A program made the translations under genes and the position numbers. This document shows, one piece after another, positions 1 through 8,855 of a stretch of 25,661 bases of DNA. Position 1 is the stretch's first letter; each line of letters begins with the position of its first letter. Origin of the DNA: a virus. The notes under the pieces were generated by a model. It searched no databases and was not told where the DNA came from. It saw only the letters and a list, made by a program, of their open reading frames with translations. The stretch spans positions 1-25,661 of the IMG/VR virus record IMGVR_UViG_3300025120_000487; one strand, given 5' to 3'.

Positions 1-104
1 CAAGTTCCTTCAGCTAAAAGAGGAATTAAAACTTCACATTCTTCTCCATTAAGTAATACTTTAGGAGCTTGTGCTTGCTTTCTTAGTGATTTTTGATCTG
101 ACAT
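1..104 (-). CDS. Unknown protein, N-terminal 34 residues only
   Basis: This is the start of a gene that runs off the left edge of the window. The ATG at 104 opens a frame beginning MSDQKSLRKQAQAPKVLL and staying open to base 1. The visible part has a basic N-terminus (KSLRKQ) followed by a short hydrophobic and acidic stretch; no family is recognised. An ATATTTAT motif lies 14 bases upstream and the gene follows the 165-residue fiber-like gene after a 30-base gap, so it probably begins a new transcript. There is no Shine-Dalgarno sequence. It is likely a real gene because its spacing and leader match the other units here, but its function cannot be given. Confidence 0.6.
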   Translation of the reverse strand, partial: MSDQKSLRKQAQAPKVLLNGEECEVLIPLLAEGT

Positions 105-118
105 AACGATGTTTTTAT

Positions 119-126
119 ATAAATAT
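119..126 (-). promoter_or_regulatory. ATATTTAT motif before the gene starting at 104
   Basis: Exact ATATTTAT on the minus strand, 14 bases before the ATG, followed by an A-rich leader (ATAAAAACATCGTT). Probably a phage promoter element; see the finding on this motif. Confidence 0.5.
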
Positions 127-134
127 TGTAATTA

Positions 135-632
135 TTAAATTCCTGCATAAAAATTAGATGATGAATACATAAGACCCCCCACACGAGCGGTAGGGTTTGC
201 ACCTGATATTGGCTCAAAAACAAACCCTGAACCTGAAACCATGATAGAATCATCAGTAGCGTGCTTTTTAAGTTTGATAGGAATTACTGAAGATCCTATA
301 AATGATACTTCATCTACGTGAGCAAAACTAGCAGTTAATCCTAAACTTGCTGAGTTGCCTCCTTCTAATGTTCCTTGTAAACCTAATCCGGAGCCACTAA
401 TGTTTATGTCTATTCTAGTCCAGGCTGCTAAACTACCAGCATCTCCTTGAGTATAAAGGGATTTACTTGTAAGTATAAAATACTCTTGGGATTCACTAAC
501 ATAAGCTGTTAAACCATCAAATACATTATTTGCACTAAAAGCAAATAAATCCGAAGATGAGGTAACTACAAACCTCTGATCTACTGGATCGATATTACCT
601 ATTACTAGGCCCGCTGTGAATGGAAATGCCAT
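135..632 (-). CDS. Probable tail fiber or virion surface protein (165 aa)
   Basis: The protein is rich in Ser, Gly, Thr and hydrophobic beta-formers and has no signal peptide or membrane segment. It contains short glycine-serine runs such as ISGSGLGLQGTLEGG and SGSGFVFEPISG, as in phage fiber and decoration proteins. No catalytic motif is visible and I do not recognise a named family. It starts 3 bases after the stop of the 620-residue fiber-like gene, so the two are co-transcribed and probably work in the same structure. The leader (TATCTACATAACAC) has no Shine-Dalgarno sequence. The virion role is inferred from composition and position at the end of the baseplate block; an accessory or chaperone role is possible. 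Confidence 0.5.
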   Translation of the reverse strand: MAFPFTAGLVIGNIDPVDQRFVVTSSSDLFAFSANNVFDGLTAYVSESQEYFILTSKSLYTQGDAGSLAAWTRIDINISGSGLGLQGTLEGGNSASLGLTASFAHVDEVSFIGSSVIPIKLKKHATDDSIMVSGSGFVFEPISGANPTARVGGLMYSSSNFYAGI

Positions 633-635
633 GTG

Positions 636-2498
636 TTATGTAGATAATGTTATATTAAAGGGACTTGCAGCCTGAGCTTGGATATCTGTAGTTACATAAA
701 ATCTGTAATTTGTAGTAGTACCAGTAGTAAATGATCCGATTTGATTTAAAACGCCTATGTTAATCTCGTCTAAGGTAAATGCATCATCCATAATAATATA
801 GATAAATTTATCTCCAGTCCAAGATACTGTGAAATTATCATTATTTGGATTAGTATTTTGAAAATCAACAGTACCTCCACTATTAGTCCAATTTAATATA
901 TCTAATAACTCAGCTTCAGTAGGAGATATATTGTTTGAAAAGGTACCTGCAGCTAATGCTCCATATCTTAAACTAGCTATCCTACTCACGTTTTTATCAG
1001 ATGTCATTACTACTGTAGTTGCTCCTGTACCTGTGTCAGTTCCTTTATTATTTGAATTATAATTTGCTACAGCATTATTAAAGTCTGTTGTGCTTGTAGT
1101 TGTAATACCTAAAATAGCACTTGAGGGGGAGATTGAAGTTCTAGTCCATCCATTATCAATAGCTCCATATGTTCCATCATAGTTTGCGGATCCTGTAGCT
1201 CCTAATTCTATAATAATATCAGTAGTATTACTTCCATTATTGCTTATATAGGCACTTCCTCCTAATAAGTTATAGCTTATACTATAACCAGGGAGAGAGG
1301 GGTTGCCCTTATTAATGGTTGCTGCAGTAGCCGCTGAAGATGTGGTAAATAAACTGCCATCTTCTAACACAACGGTAACCTTTCCTTTAAAACTATGAGA
1401 TCCCGAGTGGAAGTAATTTAGATGGGTAGAACTTGCATTGCTTATATTAAATATTTGGGCTGATCCTTCTCCGTAACTAGTTGTGGATAAAATTTCAGTT
1501 TCAACACCATTTACATCTGCTAATATTGAAGCTGATTTGAAAGTATTAGAAGAAGCTGTAGTATATGTAAATTCCATCCTATAGTTTTGGTCAATTACAA
1601 AAGTGCTATCATGTGGGGTACCGTCAAGATCAGGACCACTAAATCTATTTGTATTAAATGTAGTATTACCTGTACCGTCAGAAGTTGAGGTTGGAATAGA
1701 TAGTAAACTTAATATAGGTGTTGCGGGGGTGCCAAATTGTAATGTAAGTTCACCCGTTATTGGGTCTGAAATAACTGATACATTTGAGTCAAAATCAATG
1801 ATTTTTAAATTAGTTAATTGAGTTAGGATTTCAGAAGATCCAGTTTGGTATGTAGTAGATGATCCACCTCCACCAGAACCAAGTATTTCAACACAAACTC
1901 TTTCTCCATTAATAAAAGGAATATCGCTAGTTTGAGTGAATACAGTAAAAGAAGATGACGCAAAATCAGGGTTATTATTGGTATTACCTAAAATAACTTT
2001 ATTATTCCCAGTACTTCCAGTTATTGATTGTGCAGTATAATTTATTTGAACTGCTTCAGTTGTGGTACTTAATTTTATAGACCCTGATTCCGGTCTTTGG
2101 ATCAGGTAATTTAATAAATCACCAGCGTTAACTGAAGAGCTATCAAACATAAGAAATTTAGTATCTGTTAAACTTTCTTTAGGAGCACTTAAATTTGGGG
2201 GATTACCGAATTCAACAAATTCACCATCACCTACAAATTGGAAACTTTGAATAGGTGGTAAAGCTTGGAAAACGGCGGCGCCACCTTTACCTATAAGTTC
2301 TGTAGCTTCATTATTAAAGAAAAACTCATAACAAAAGTCAGTAGATGCTGTTATGTAACAGACAGTACCAGTATCTAAATCATAAAATAAAGAGGCATAC
2401 TCATCAGGGTTATTACTAGGGCATGCTACGGCATTAAGGCTTACACCGCCTACGAAACTTTGGGTAAAATTCCCATCTATTGCAAATCTTTGTGCCAT
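636..2498 (-). CDS. Probable tail fiber / virion structural protein (620 aa)
   Basis: A long protein dominated by Ser, Thr, Asn and Gly with many short beta-type segments, typical of phage fibers. Residues 1-120 form a distinct start with several Cys (ACPSNN, VCYITAS, DFCYEFF), which may be the virion-attachment domain. Around residue 205 a Gly run (GSGGGGSS) separates this from the rest and looks like a hinge. The remainder is repetitive, low-complexity and Asn/Thr-rich (for example TNPNNDNFTVSW near the C-terminus), without transmembrane segments or catalytic motifs. It lies directly downstream of the 277-residue baseplate-associated gene and upstream of the 165-residue gene, in one operon. 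A fiber or baseplate-appendage role is inferred from composition and place; no named family is recognised. Confidence 0.55.
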   Translation of the reverse strand: MAQRFAIDGNFTQSFVGGVSLNAVACPSNNPDEYASLFYDLDTGTVCYITASTDFCYEFFFNNEATELIGKGGAAVFQALPPIQSFQFVGDGEFVEFGNPPNLSAPKESLTDTKFLMFDSSSVNAGDLLNYLIQRPESGSIKLSTTTEAVQINYTAQSITGSTGNNKVILGNTNNNPDFASSSFTVFTQTSDIPFINGERVCVEILGSGGGGSSTTYQTGSSEILTQLTNLKIIDFDSNVSVISDPITGELTLQFGTPATPILSLLSIPTSTSDGTGNTTFNTNRFSGPDLDGTPHDSTFVIDQNYRMEFTYTTASSNTFKSASILADVNGVETEILSTTSYGEGSAQIFNISNASSTHLNYFHSGSHSFKGKVTVVLEDGSLFTTSSAATAATINKGNPSLPGYSISYNLLGGSAYISNNGSNTTDIIIELGATGSANYDGTYGAIDNGWTRTSISPSSAILGITTTSTTDFNNAVANYNSNNKGTDTGTGATTVVMTSDKNVSRIASLRYGALAAGTFSNNISPTEAELLDILNWTNSGGTVDFQNTNPNNDNFTVSWTGDKFIYIIMDDAFTLDEINIGVLNQIGSFTTGTTTNYRFYVTTDIQAQAASPFNITLST

Positions 2499-2504
2499 AT
2501 TCTT

Positions 2505-3338
2505 TTAGTAACCTGAGCCATTATTTGTGGATCCGTTATAAATATTTGGAGATGATGGAGCAGGTTGGGAAGGATTTGAGGGAGTTTGACCTATAGGAGT
2601 AAGAGGACTATGTGGGGTAGAAACATGAGTGCGTCCTACCATAGGTCCTTTATCAGGGTGGATGTGATATAATCCTACATAATTCTTTCCATTAGGTAGT
2701 AAATATTCTCCACCGTTAGTAAATAACCCATAAAGTTGAGAGTAATTAAATTTTAAATAATTTCCTAATCCTATAAATCCTTCAGTATTTTCTAAATACT
2801 CAACTTCAATTCGATTTTCATTAGTAACCGAAAAAGTATCTCCAGTAATAACCCAATTTAATTTAAAAGGTTTATATAATTTAAATAATAAATTTTTATC
2901 TTTGTTTATTAATTTTATATATTCATCGCTACTGATTTCTATAAATAAAGATTCATTTATTTTTTTACATAAAAACCTCGTAAAAGCTCCTGTTTGATAA
3001 TCTTTATTAATTGGTTTAGGAGGACTGTAAGTTGGGACTCTTGAATTTCTGGTGAAATTATCTCCTATAAGTTCAGTATATTTTAAAGTGTCTGTTGAAG
3101 CTGCTATGTATGAAGTAGAGGGTTGAGCACCTGGCTCTGCTAAAGGTGCAAATAACCCATCGTTTACAGTTTTCCCTAATTCTAAGGGAGTTTTTAAACT
3201 ACTAGGAGTTTTGCCTGAGTATGATCTACCCCCAGATGTTGTCCAGTAATATCCCGTGTAAATTTCTTTAGTAGATAATACTATAAGATCCCCATTACTA
3301 TATAAATTAGTTTGTATTTGAGATTTAGGATAATACAT
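2505..3338 (-). CDS. Unknown baseplate-associated protein with C-terminal Gly/Pro-rich region (277 aa)
   Basis: I do not recognise a characterised family. Residues 1-110 are Tyr/Ser/Gly-rich, 110-205 are Lys/Asn-rich, and a compact motif follows at about 213-243 with the core NYVGLYHIHPDKGPMVG (His225, His227, Pro228) and two further His (THVSTPH). The last 35 residues are Pro/Ser/Asn/Gly-rich and probably disordered. The HIHP cluster could bind a metal, but the spacing does not match a JAMM protease. The start ATG overlaps the stop of the hub gene by one base (TAATG), implying translational coupling with the hub and a role in baseplate assembly or as a baseplate spike or wedge part. The 620-residue fiber gene follows after 6 bases. 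A virion role is likely from context only. Confidence 0.5.
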   Translation of the reverse strand: MYYPKSQIQTNLYSNGDLIVLSTKEIYTGYYWTTSGGRSYSGKTPSSLKTPLELGKTVNDGLFAPLAEPGAQPSTSYIAASTDTLKYTELIGDNFTRNSRVPTYSPPKPINKDYQTGAFTRFLCKKINESLFIEISSDEYIKLINKDKNLLFKLYKPFKLNWVITGDTFSVTNENRIEVEYLENTEGFIGLGNYLKFNYSQLYGLFTNGGEYLLPNGKNYVGLYHIHPDKGPMVGRTHVSTPHSPLTPIGQTPSNPSQPAPSSPNIYNGSTNNGSGY

Positions 3339-6300
3339 TATGTTGTTACTATATCTATGTCAAATATTTCTAGTCCTATATCTTTATAATTTATTCCTTG
3401 GGCAGCGGCGTATTCCTTAGCTTTTTCAAGAGAAGCATCAACATTAACATTCGTACCAAAGTGAACTGGGTCGAAGTAGTTAGTAAAATTACCTCCCCAT
3501 GTGTCAACACCTGATATGGTTGCTATTTCGGGGATACCTAATTGGGTCCAAGTTGATTTTATATTTTCTTTATCTCCTACTTTAGTTTTACCAGCTACTA
3601 CAACCCCTGTTTTTTGATCGAAAATATTTATATCAAAAGCACATCCATAATTATGTTTTGATCTCCCTGCTTTAGCATTTTTAGAATTTTTGTTATGGAG
3701 TCGTTGTTGTTGAGCAAATGTTCTTAAACTTGAAGTAAGTGCTATTTTAGATCCCTTTAGTCTACTATCTTTAAGAAGATTTTCTAAAAATACTTTAAGT
3801 GAAGGTCTAGCTTTAGGATGGATAAACTGTATAGCCTGGTCGGGGGTTAATTGGGTACCTTTAGCTACATTAAAATTAGTAGCTATAGAAGTTGATTCAG
3901 TTACCAATATAGGTTCTAAAGTAGTATCCGCAAAGCCCTTAAATTCCGAAGCTGAGTTGTTAGATGATTCTCCTGTTGGTTTTTCAGATGAGCCTCCCGC
4001 AAATACTTCTCCATCAAAAATAAATCCTGATTCTTCAGCGGACCATGATAAAGCTTGTAATTGAGTAGTCCAATTACCATTATTTAGTGTATGGGATACT
4101 CCTTGTATTATAAAATTAAGATTATTAGGATAAGAAGTTGGTAAAATGTATTCAGGAGTAATATCAAATTGTTCATAAAGTTTAAACCCAGAAATTCCAT
4201 CTAAGTCTAAAGACAATTCTACTGGGATGAAGTAAGGGGATGAAATTTGTCCTAAATTTGATCTAAAAGCTAAATCATATTCTAATACCGTTTTTAAAAG
4301 AGCCCCCATGTTTTCAATTACATCTTGTTTTATAGTAAAAACTCGTTGGTTATATACATTAAGGAAATATTCAGTTAAATCATAAATTTCCTTATTATAT
4401 TTTTGCATGGGGGTTTGGACCTCATTTCCGGGATCGTACTCATAGTAACCCCTTGCTCCTTTAGCAGTTCTATCGTTAATTCCTCTATTTAATCTTTGAA
4501 AAGAACTAACTTTTTCACCTACAGACTCATCACTTGGGTTTTGAGCGGCGATAGCTACAGCATTTTGCATTTTAGGGAAAATTTTACTGCTAAAATTTAA
4601 ATTAGTAACAAAACTTCCTAAACCTTTTGAGGTTGATTTTGAAGAATTTTTAGAAGCTAAATCGTAAACATGAAGAGGGGTTCTTTTTCCACCACTTCCT
4701 CCTTTTTGGGGAATAGTATTATCATCATATATTACGACTTCATTTTTTTCTTCAGAGTATGAAACATTAAAGGAATTTATAGATCCTGTTACATTAGAAA
4801 TTTCATTTAAGATAGAAGTTAAAAATTCTTTTAAATTTACAGTACCGGTTTCTTTATCTATTAATTCCTTTAATTTTTTAACTATAAAAACCATATTTAC
4901 CATAATTCCCATTATGTCTCCAGCATAGGGGTTAATTTGGGATGAAGTAGTTGTATTAGCTCTTTTAAAAAGATCACTACTTGCTAAAGGAGTTTTATTA
5001 GCATTATAACCATAAGATGGTAATTCTTCCCCAGGAAAAAGAGGACCTGTAAAATTAGTATCTGCTGTAAATACTGAAGGGGTAGAATTAGTTAATTTAC
5101 AAATTCGGGGGTCAGTAGATTGTTGAAAAGGGTGGGATAACATCCAATGTTTTCCGTACTCACTGTTAATACTAACTATTGGAGTTTCTTGATCTTCTTC
5201 ATACACTAAACATTTTTTACTAATAATTTTTAAAAGCAAACCCATACTTATATAATAAAAATCATTTTCTTCTCCCATTGAAGTACTTATTTTATGAGAG
5301 TTAAAGAGCATTTGAAATCTTTCAATTTCTCCTTGTTCTTTTAATGGGGAAAAATTAAATAATTCTTCTGATTCGTTGTCTCCAGATGATTGAAAAGAAA
5401 CTACGGTTTTACCTTGTTGGGTTTTAGCATCATCATCATAAACAGCGTCAGAAGCAGGGGATCCCGAAGGTAATTTTGCGGTGGGGTTTGATGTGGCTAT
5501 TTTAAATCTTTTATAGAATAATTTTGAAAATTCACTAAGGATAGTTCCACTTCCCCCAACTCCTGTGGGGATTTCTTTACTAGCTCCTGCTTTGTTAGTA
5601 GTTAAAGAGTCTATTAAGCCTCCTCTTGAAATAACATCCAAAGTTATGTCATAAGAACCATCGGGGTTAAAAGACCAATTAAAATTGCTTATATAACCCA
5701 AAAATCCATCATAATTATAATCTTTTTTCTTTCTTTCTTTTACAAGTGATTCATTAATAGCATTAAAGTTAGAAGAACCACCCATAAATTTACTAAATGG
5801 GGTTGTAGCAAAGTCGTTATATTGTTGGAGGATACCGTCATTATCATAATATATAGTATGACCCCACTCAACTAATATAGTAAATCCTAAACGTAAATAT
5901 AAAACCTCTAATAACCTAAATTGGTCTGGGTTGTGGGCTTTGATTTTAATTTGACCCTTACGGATAGCTCCTCTATTTAAGGCTTTTATATTTACTGATT
6001 CTACTCCTGGGGGAGGGGTAAGACCCCACTTAGAAGTGTTTCCCCCAACACCTAATAAGGATTTAGCAGCATTAGTTGTTCCCAACCCATTAGGAAATAT
6101 TGAATTGGGAACATCCCCATCTGAGTTTATAGCGGGGCCAAATAAAACTAAATTTTTAGCTAATTGGTCACCTTTTGATATACCTAAATCTCCTATTCCC
6201 GCTAATTCAGGATTATTTACATCTACACTAGATGCTACTCTTAACCAAGAAGTTTTACTATTAGTGTAAATAATATCCTCCGTAGAAGGGATTGGGGCTC

Positions 6301-6370
6301 CTAATTTTTCTTGTCTAATCTTAATTTGATTAGAAAGATCAATTTCTATTTTTTCTCCTATAATACCCAT
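3338..6370 (-). CDS. Baseplate hub protein with C-terminal M15 (VanY-like) peptidase
   Basis: A 1010-residue protein that appears to combine a tail hub with a cell-wall-cutting domain. Residues about 115-260 hold a hub-type segment (GLTPPPGVESVNIKALNRG, then LGFTILVEWG and FNWSFNPDGSYDITLD), and about 715-785 resemble the late-control/gp27-like hub end (FIIQGVSHTLNNGNWTTQLQ). A Ser/Gly linker follows near 790-815. Residues about 825-985 look like an M15 D,D- or L,D-peptidase: SSLRT, then SKHNYGCAFDIN with zinc ligands His906 and Asp913, and later WGGNF and DPVHF with His970. By analogy with T4 gp5 lysozyme on the hub, this domain would cut peptide cross-links of peptidoglycan during injection. 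Its ends overlap both neighbours by one base. The peptidase call is firm, the hub call moderately so. Confidence 0.75.
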   Translation of the reverse strand: MGIIGEKIEIDLSNQIKIRQEKLGAPIPSTEDIIYTNSKTSWLRVASSVDVNNPELAGIGDLGISKGDQLAKNLVLFGPAINSDGDVPNSIFPNGLGTTNAAKSLLGVGGNTSKWGLTPPPGVESVNIKALNRGAIRKGQIKIKAHNPDQFRLLEVLYLRLGFTILVEWGHTIYYDNDGILQQYNDFATTPFSKFMGGSSNFNAINESLVKERKKKDYNYDGFLGYISNFNWSFNPDGSYDITLDVISRGGLIDSLTTNKAGASKEIPTGVGGSGTILSEFSKLFYKRFKIATSNPTAKLPSGSPASDAVYDDDAKTQQGKTVVSFQSSGDNESEELFNFSPLKEQGEIERFQMLFNSHKISTSMGEENDFYYISMGLLLKIISKKCLVYEEDQETPIVSINSEYGKHWMLSHPFQQSTDPRICKLTNSTPSVFTADTNFTGPLFPGEELPSYGYNANKTPLASSDLFKRANTTTSSQINPYAGDIMGIMVNMVFIVKKLKELIDKETGTVNLKEFLTSILNEISNVTGSINSFNVSYSEEKNEVVIYDDNTIPQKGGSGGKRTPLHVYDLASKNSSKSTSKGLGSFVTNLNFSSKIFPKMQNAVAIAAQNPSDESVGEKVSSFQRLNRGINDRTAKGARGYYEYDPGNEVQTPMQKYNKEIYDLTEYFLNVYNQRVFTIKQDVIENMGALLKTVLEYDLAFRSNLGQISSPYFIPVELSLDLDGISGFKLYEQFDITPEYILPTSYPNNLNFIIQGVSHTLNNGNWTTQLQALSWSAEESGFIFDGEVFAGGSSEKPTGESSNNSASEFKGFADTTLEPILVTESTSIATNFNVAKGTQLTPDQAIQFIHPKARPSLKVFLENLLKDSRLKGSKIALTSSLRTFAQQQRLHNKNSKNAKAGRSKHNYGCAFDINIFDQKTGVVVAGKTKVGDKENIKSTWTQLGIPEIATISGVDTWGGNFTNYFDPVHFGTNVNVDASLEKAKEYAAAQGINYKDIGLEIFDIDIVTT

Positions 6371-6678
6371 TATGAATTTAACTGACTTAAAAGATTTATA
6401 GCTTGACCCGGATTAGAAGGGATTCTAAGTTGGGTGCCAAGAGGAATATTTAAAGAATCTTTAGGAATTTCCCCATTTGCTGAGGATATTACCCACCATA
6501 AATTAGGGTCCCCATAAAATTGATTGGCTAACAAGTCTAATCTATCTCCTTTTCCAGTTAAAACATAAATATCGTTTTCCGATAGTGGGATTTTAGGATA
6601 AATCGTAGTAGAGTAAAACCTAGCCCCATTATTTTCTTGGGGATCTTGTATTTTTGGTATGTTTGAGTATCTTGACAT
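6370..6678 (-). CDS. LysM-domain baseplate wedge protein, gp53-like
   Basis: A 102-residue protein whose residues about 37-88 form a LysM-type fold: YVLTGKGDRLDLLANQFYGD, then NLWWVISSANG, then a Leu-Gly-Thr-Gln-Leu-Arg-Ile-Pro end. This is the pattern of the small LysM proteins found in contractile tails (T4 gp53, P2/Mu gpX family), where they clamp the baseplate together rather than bind free peptidoglycan. The 36-residue N-terminus is Pro/Asn-rich. It sits between the tube-initiator-like gene (12-base gap) and the hub gene (1-base TAATG overlap), the position expected for this protein. No Shine-Dalgarno sequence is present. Confidence 0.7.
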   Translation of the reverse strand: MSRYSNIPKIQDPQENNGARFYSTTIYPKIPLSENDIYVLTGKGDRLDLLANQFYGDPNLWWVISSANGEIPKDSLNIPLGTQLRIPSNPGQAINLLSQLNS

Positions 6679-6690
6679 TAACTTTATTGT

Positions 6691-8604
6691 TTAAATCCCA
6701 AAATTATCGAGTGTGCTTAATAAATTTTCAACTTTAACTTCGTTTTCTATATTCCTTATTTTTTGACCAATAGCATAACCTTTACCATCTGCTCCTAAAC
6801 TTATATATCTTTGATCAGGTTTAGCTTTTCCTTTCGAAATATAATCATTTGAAACTGTTTTGTCAATAAAGTTATGGATAGGAGTAAAGCTAAATCCTCC
6901 TACATCTACTATAAAGGGCATTTGTAAAGAATTATCATCTTGTTTTCCCTCAGAATTTCTACCTATGTCCCAAGGAGACTCTGGGGGTATAGAATAGCTT
7001 AACCCATTAAGAATACCTACAGTGTTATTTAAATAATCTCCTACAGTTACCTTTATAAGATTTCCTCTCATAAATCCTCCAGCTGCGTAATTAGGTGCTG
7101 TAACTGAGGCTAGATAGTTTAGTTTATCATATATAATAGATTGTTCATACTTAGAGTGAACTACAACTCTAAAATCCATATTAATAGCTCTAGTATAACC
7201 ATCATATTTGTAAAAGCTATTTCCCCTTCCCATATATTTTACAGGATTCCAAGTAGATTGGTAAGCATCACTAAAACCGTTAATGTAAGCTCTAAAATGA
7301 ATCCAAGTAGTATCACGATTTTCAGAATTACCGTCTAAATCAATTACTCCTATATTAAATTTAACTATGTCATCATATCCTTCTCCTGCCTTTGCACTTT
7401 CTTCTCCTGTAATATATAAGGGTTTGGCATTAATTTCATCAGGACGGTAGATTTTATCTCTTTCGGTACCTGTTAGGATATTATTTTTTAAATCTGTATC
7501 ATAGTATACTGATCTATCTCTAGTGTTGGCTTCATTACCCACATCAGGTTCACCGTACGTTTTAACTCTATTAAAGTCGTTATAATTAGTAGGTTTTCCT
7601 ATTAATTGATTCTTTCTTTCTTCACTAACATTAGTTTCAGTTCTTCCTGAAGGGGTTGAAAATTCTCTTGTAAAGTTAGTAACCCCAGTTCCCCCAAATC
7701 CGGTATTGCGAGTGTTTCCTACTAATCTAAAAACTCCAGTTGTTGAACTTCTTTTAATAATTAAATTAGGAGTATATAGTAAAAATTTATTTCTATCAAC
7801 TGTTACATTTTTATTAGCAATTAATCCTTCTTGGGTATTAAATACTCTTCTAATAATAGTTTTATTACCTATTATTGAATTAGGTCCTCCTCTATAATTT
7901 TGTAATAAAGTAGGATTTTGAGATATACCAAATGTACTTAGATTAGTACCAAATGCCGTTATTTCATCCGTTCCTGTTTTTAAATCTTTTAAAGCAGAAT
8001 CAAAAGCAGAAAAATCATTAGTTAATGAAGCAATTTGAAGAGCTTGATCTATTTCACCTGCTGGGGGAATGTCAGTTCCCGCTGTAGGGGAAATAATATT
8101 TGTTTCGTATAAAAGGAGTAGTTTATTTTTGTTGCCCTTTCCGAAAGTATTAGTATTATAAACTTCCTTGGTTAACTTAAAATATTTTTCGTCATCATCA
8201 AGTTTAAGTTTTTTACCTTGTTTAGTAAAATGAACCCCTATAGGATTAACAGCCGCTTGAGCTAAAGTGCTTGTAGGTAAATAAAATCTACCAGGACCTG
8301 CTCCTGTTAAGGGTTCTTGTTGAGATAATAACTGTTGTTTAGCAGTAAAAAGTAACCCATTAGGGGATTTAAAACTACTAAGAAATTTAGTTAACCGGAG
8401 TTCATCTTGTAAAATAGATACTCCAGAAGCAACCCCACCTCTAACTAGAAAATCGTTTCCTAAAAAGCTATTAGCAAAATTAATAGACTGTAGCCTTCCA
8501 GGGATGTCTTTGGTGAAGTAGGGCTGGCCACTATCACCTCCACCCCTTCTATCCCTCCCAAATTTTAGGGAGGTTAGATCGGAAGTCATTTCTATTAAAG
8601 GCAT
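6691..8604 (-). CDS. Baseplate / tail-tube initiator-like protein (637 aa)
   Basis: Residues about 430-600 carry a pattern I associate with the tube-initiator or inner-tube proteins of contractile tails: FRAYINGFSDAYQSTWNPV, GRGNSFYKYDGYTRAINMDF, a KLNYLASVTAPNY helix, and VGDYLNNTVGILNGLSYSI. The N-terminal 400 residues are less typical, with Gly-rich and Lys/Asn-rich segments and no catalytic motif. In other contractile systems this type of protein sits on the hub and starts tube polymerisation (T4 gp48/gp54 role). Position agrees: tape measure and a 66-residue protein upstream, LysM wedge protein and hub downstream. The start is preceded by AGGAAG, one of the few Shine-Dalgarno-like sites here, and overlaps the previous stop as TAATG. 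The exact T4 counterpart is uncertain. Confidence 0.55.
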   Translation of the reverse strand: MPLIEMTSDLTSLKFGRDRRGGGDSGQPYFTKDIPGRLQSINFANSFLGNDFLVRGGVASGVSILQDELRLTKFLSSFKSPNGLLFTAKQQLLSQQEPLTGAGPGRFYLPTSTLAQAAVNPIGVHFTKQGKKLKLDDDEKYFKLTKEVYNTNTFGKGNKNKLLLLYETNIISPTAGTDIPPAGEIDQALQIASLTNDFSAFDSALKDLKTGTDEITAFGTNLSTFGISQNPTLLQNYRGGPNSIIGNKTIIRRVFNTQEGLIANKNVTVDRNKFLLYTPNLIIKRSSTTGVFRLVGNTRNTGFGGTGVTNFTREFSTPSGRTETNVSEERKNQLIGKPTNYNDFNRVKTYGEPDVGNEANTRDRSVYYDTDLKNNILTGTERDKIYRPDEINAKPLYITGEESAKAGEGYDDIVKFNIGVIDLDGNSENRDTTWIHFRAYINGFSDAYQSTWNPVKYMGRGNSFYKYDGYTRAINMDFRVVVHSKYEQSIIYDKLNYLASVTAPNYAAGGFMRGNLIKVTVGDYLNNTVGILNGLSYSIPPESPWDIGRNSEGKQDDNSLQMPFIVDVGGFSFTPIHNFIDKTVSNDYISKGKAKPDQRYISLGADGKGYAIGQKIRNIENEVKVENLLSTLDNFGI

Positions 8605-8804
8605 TAAATTCTTCCTGCTTGTCCTTCTGGTGCTGTTTCAGCGTAAGTAGTTGGTCTTTGCCCGTCTAAATCTAATGTAGAAGAATCTAATAAAGATTCT
8701 ACACCGTTTTCTCCGGCTACAGTGTTAATAGGGGGTGTTGTTCCGTTAGTACTAATGGTAGATTCACCACTAAGTAGTTTGTCTAAGAGTCCTGGTCCTG
8801 CCAT
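8604..8804 (-). CDS. Small unknown protein between tape measure and baseplate genes (66 aa)
   Basis: A 66-residue acidic, Gly/Thr/Ser-rich protein (begins MAGPGLLDKLLSGES and ends APEGQAGRI). It has no membrane segment, Cys or known motif and looks largely disordered apart from a short N-terminal helix. It has its own ATATTTAT motif 37 bases upstream, the longest leader in the window, and its stop overlaps the start of the next baseplate gene by one base. It is therefore the first gene of the baseplate operon and is probably a real small virion or assembly protein. No function can be assigned. Confidence 0.5.
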   Translation of the reverse strand: MAGPGLLDKLLSGESTISTNGTTPPINTVAGENGVESLLDSSTLDLDGQRPTTYAETAPEGQAGRI

Positions 8805-8841
8805 GATGTTTTAATTTTTAAATTTATTAATGAATTCTATT

Positions 8842-8849
8842 ATAAATAT
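8842..8849 (-). promoter_or_regulatory. ATATTTAT motif at the head of the baseplate operon
   Basis: Exact ATATTTAT on the minus strand between the tape measure stop and the 66-residue gene, 37 bases before its ATG. The genes from 8804 down to 135 are packed with overlaps or gaps of 12 bases or less, so this may drive all of them. Confidence 0.45.
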
Positions 8850-8855
8850 TGTAAA

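Noticed and set aside
2640-2670. JAMM-type metalloprotease reading of the HIHP motif
   Set aside because: JAMM proteins need HxH followed by Ser and Asp at fixed spacing and an upstream Glu; that spacing is not met here.
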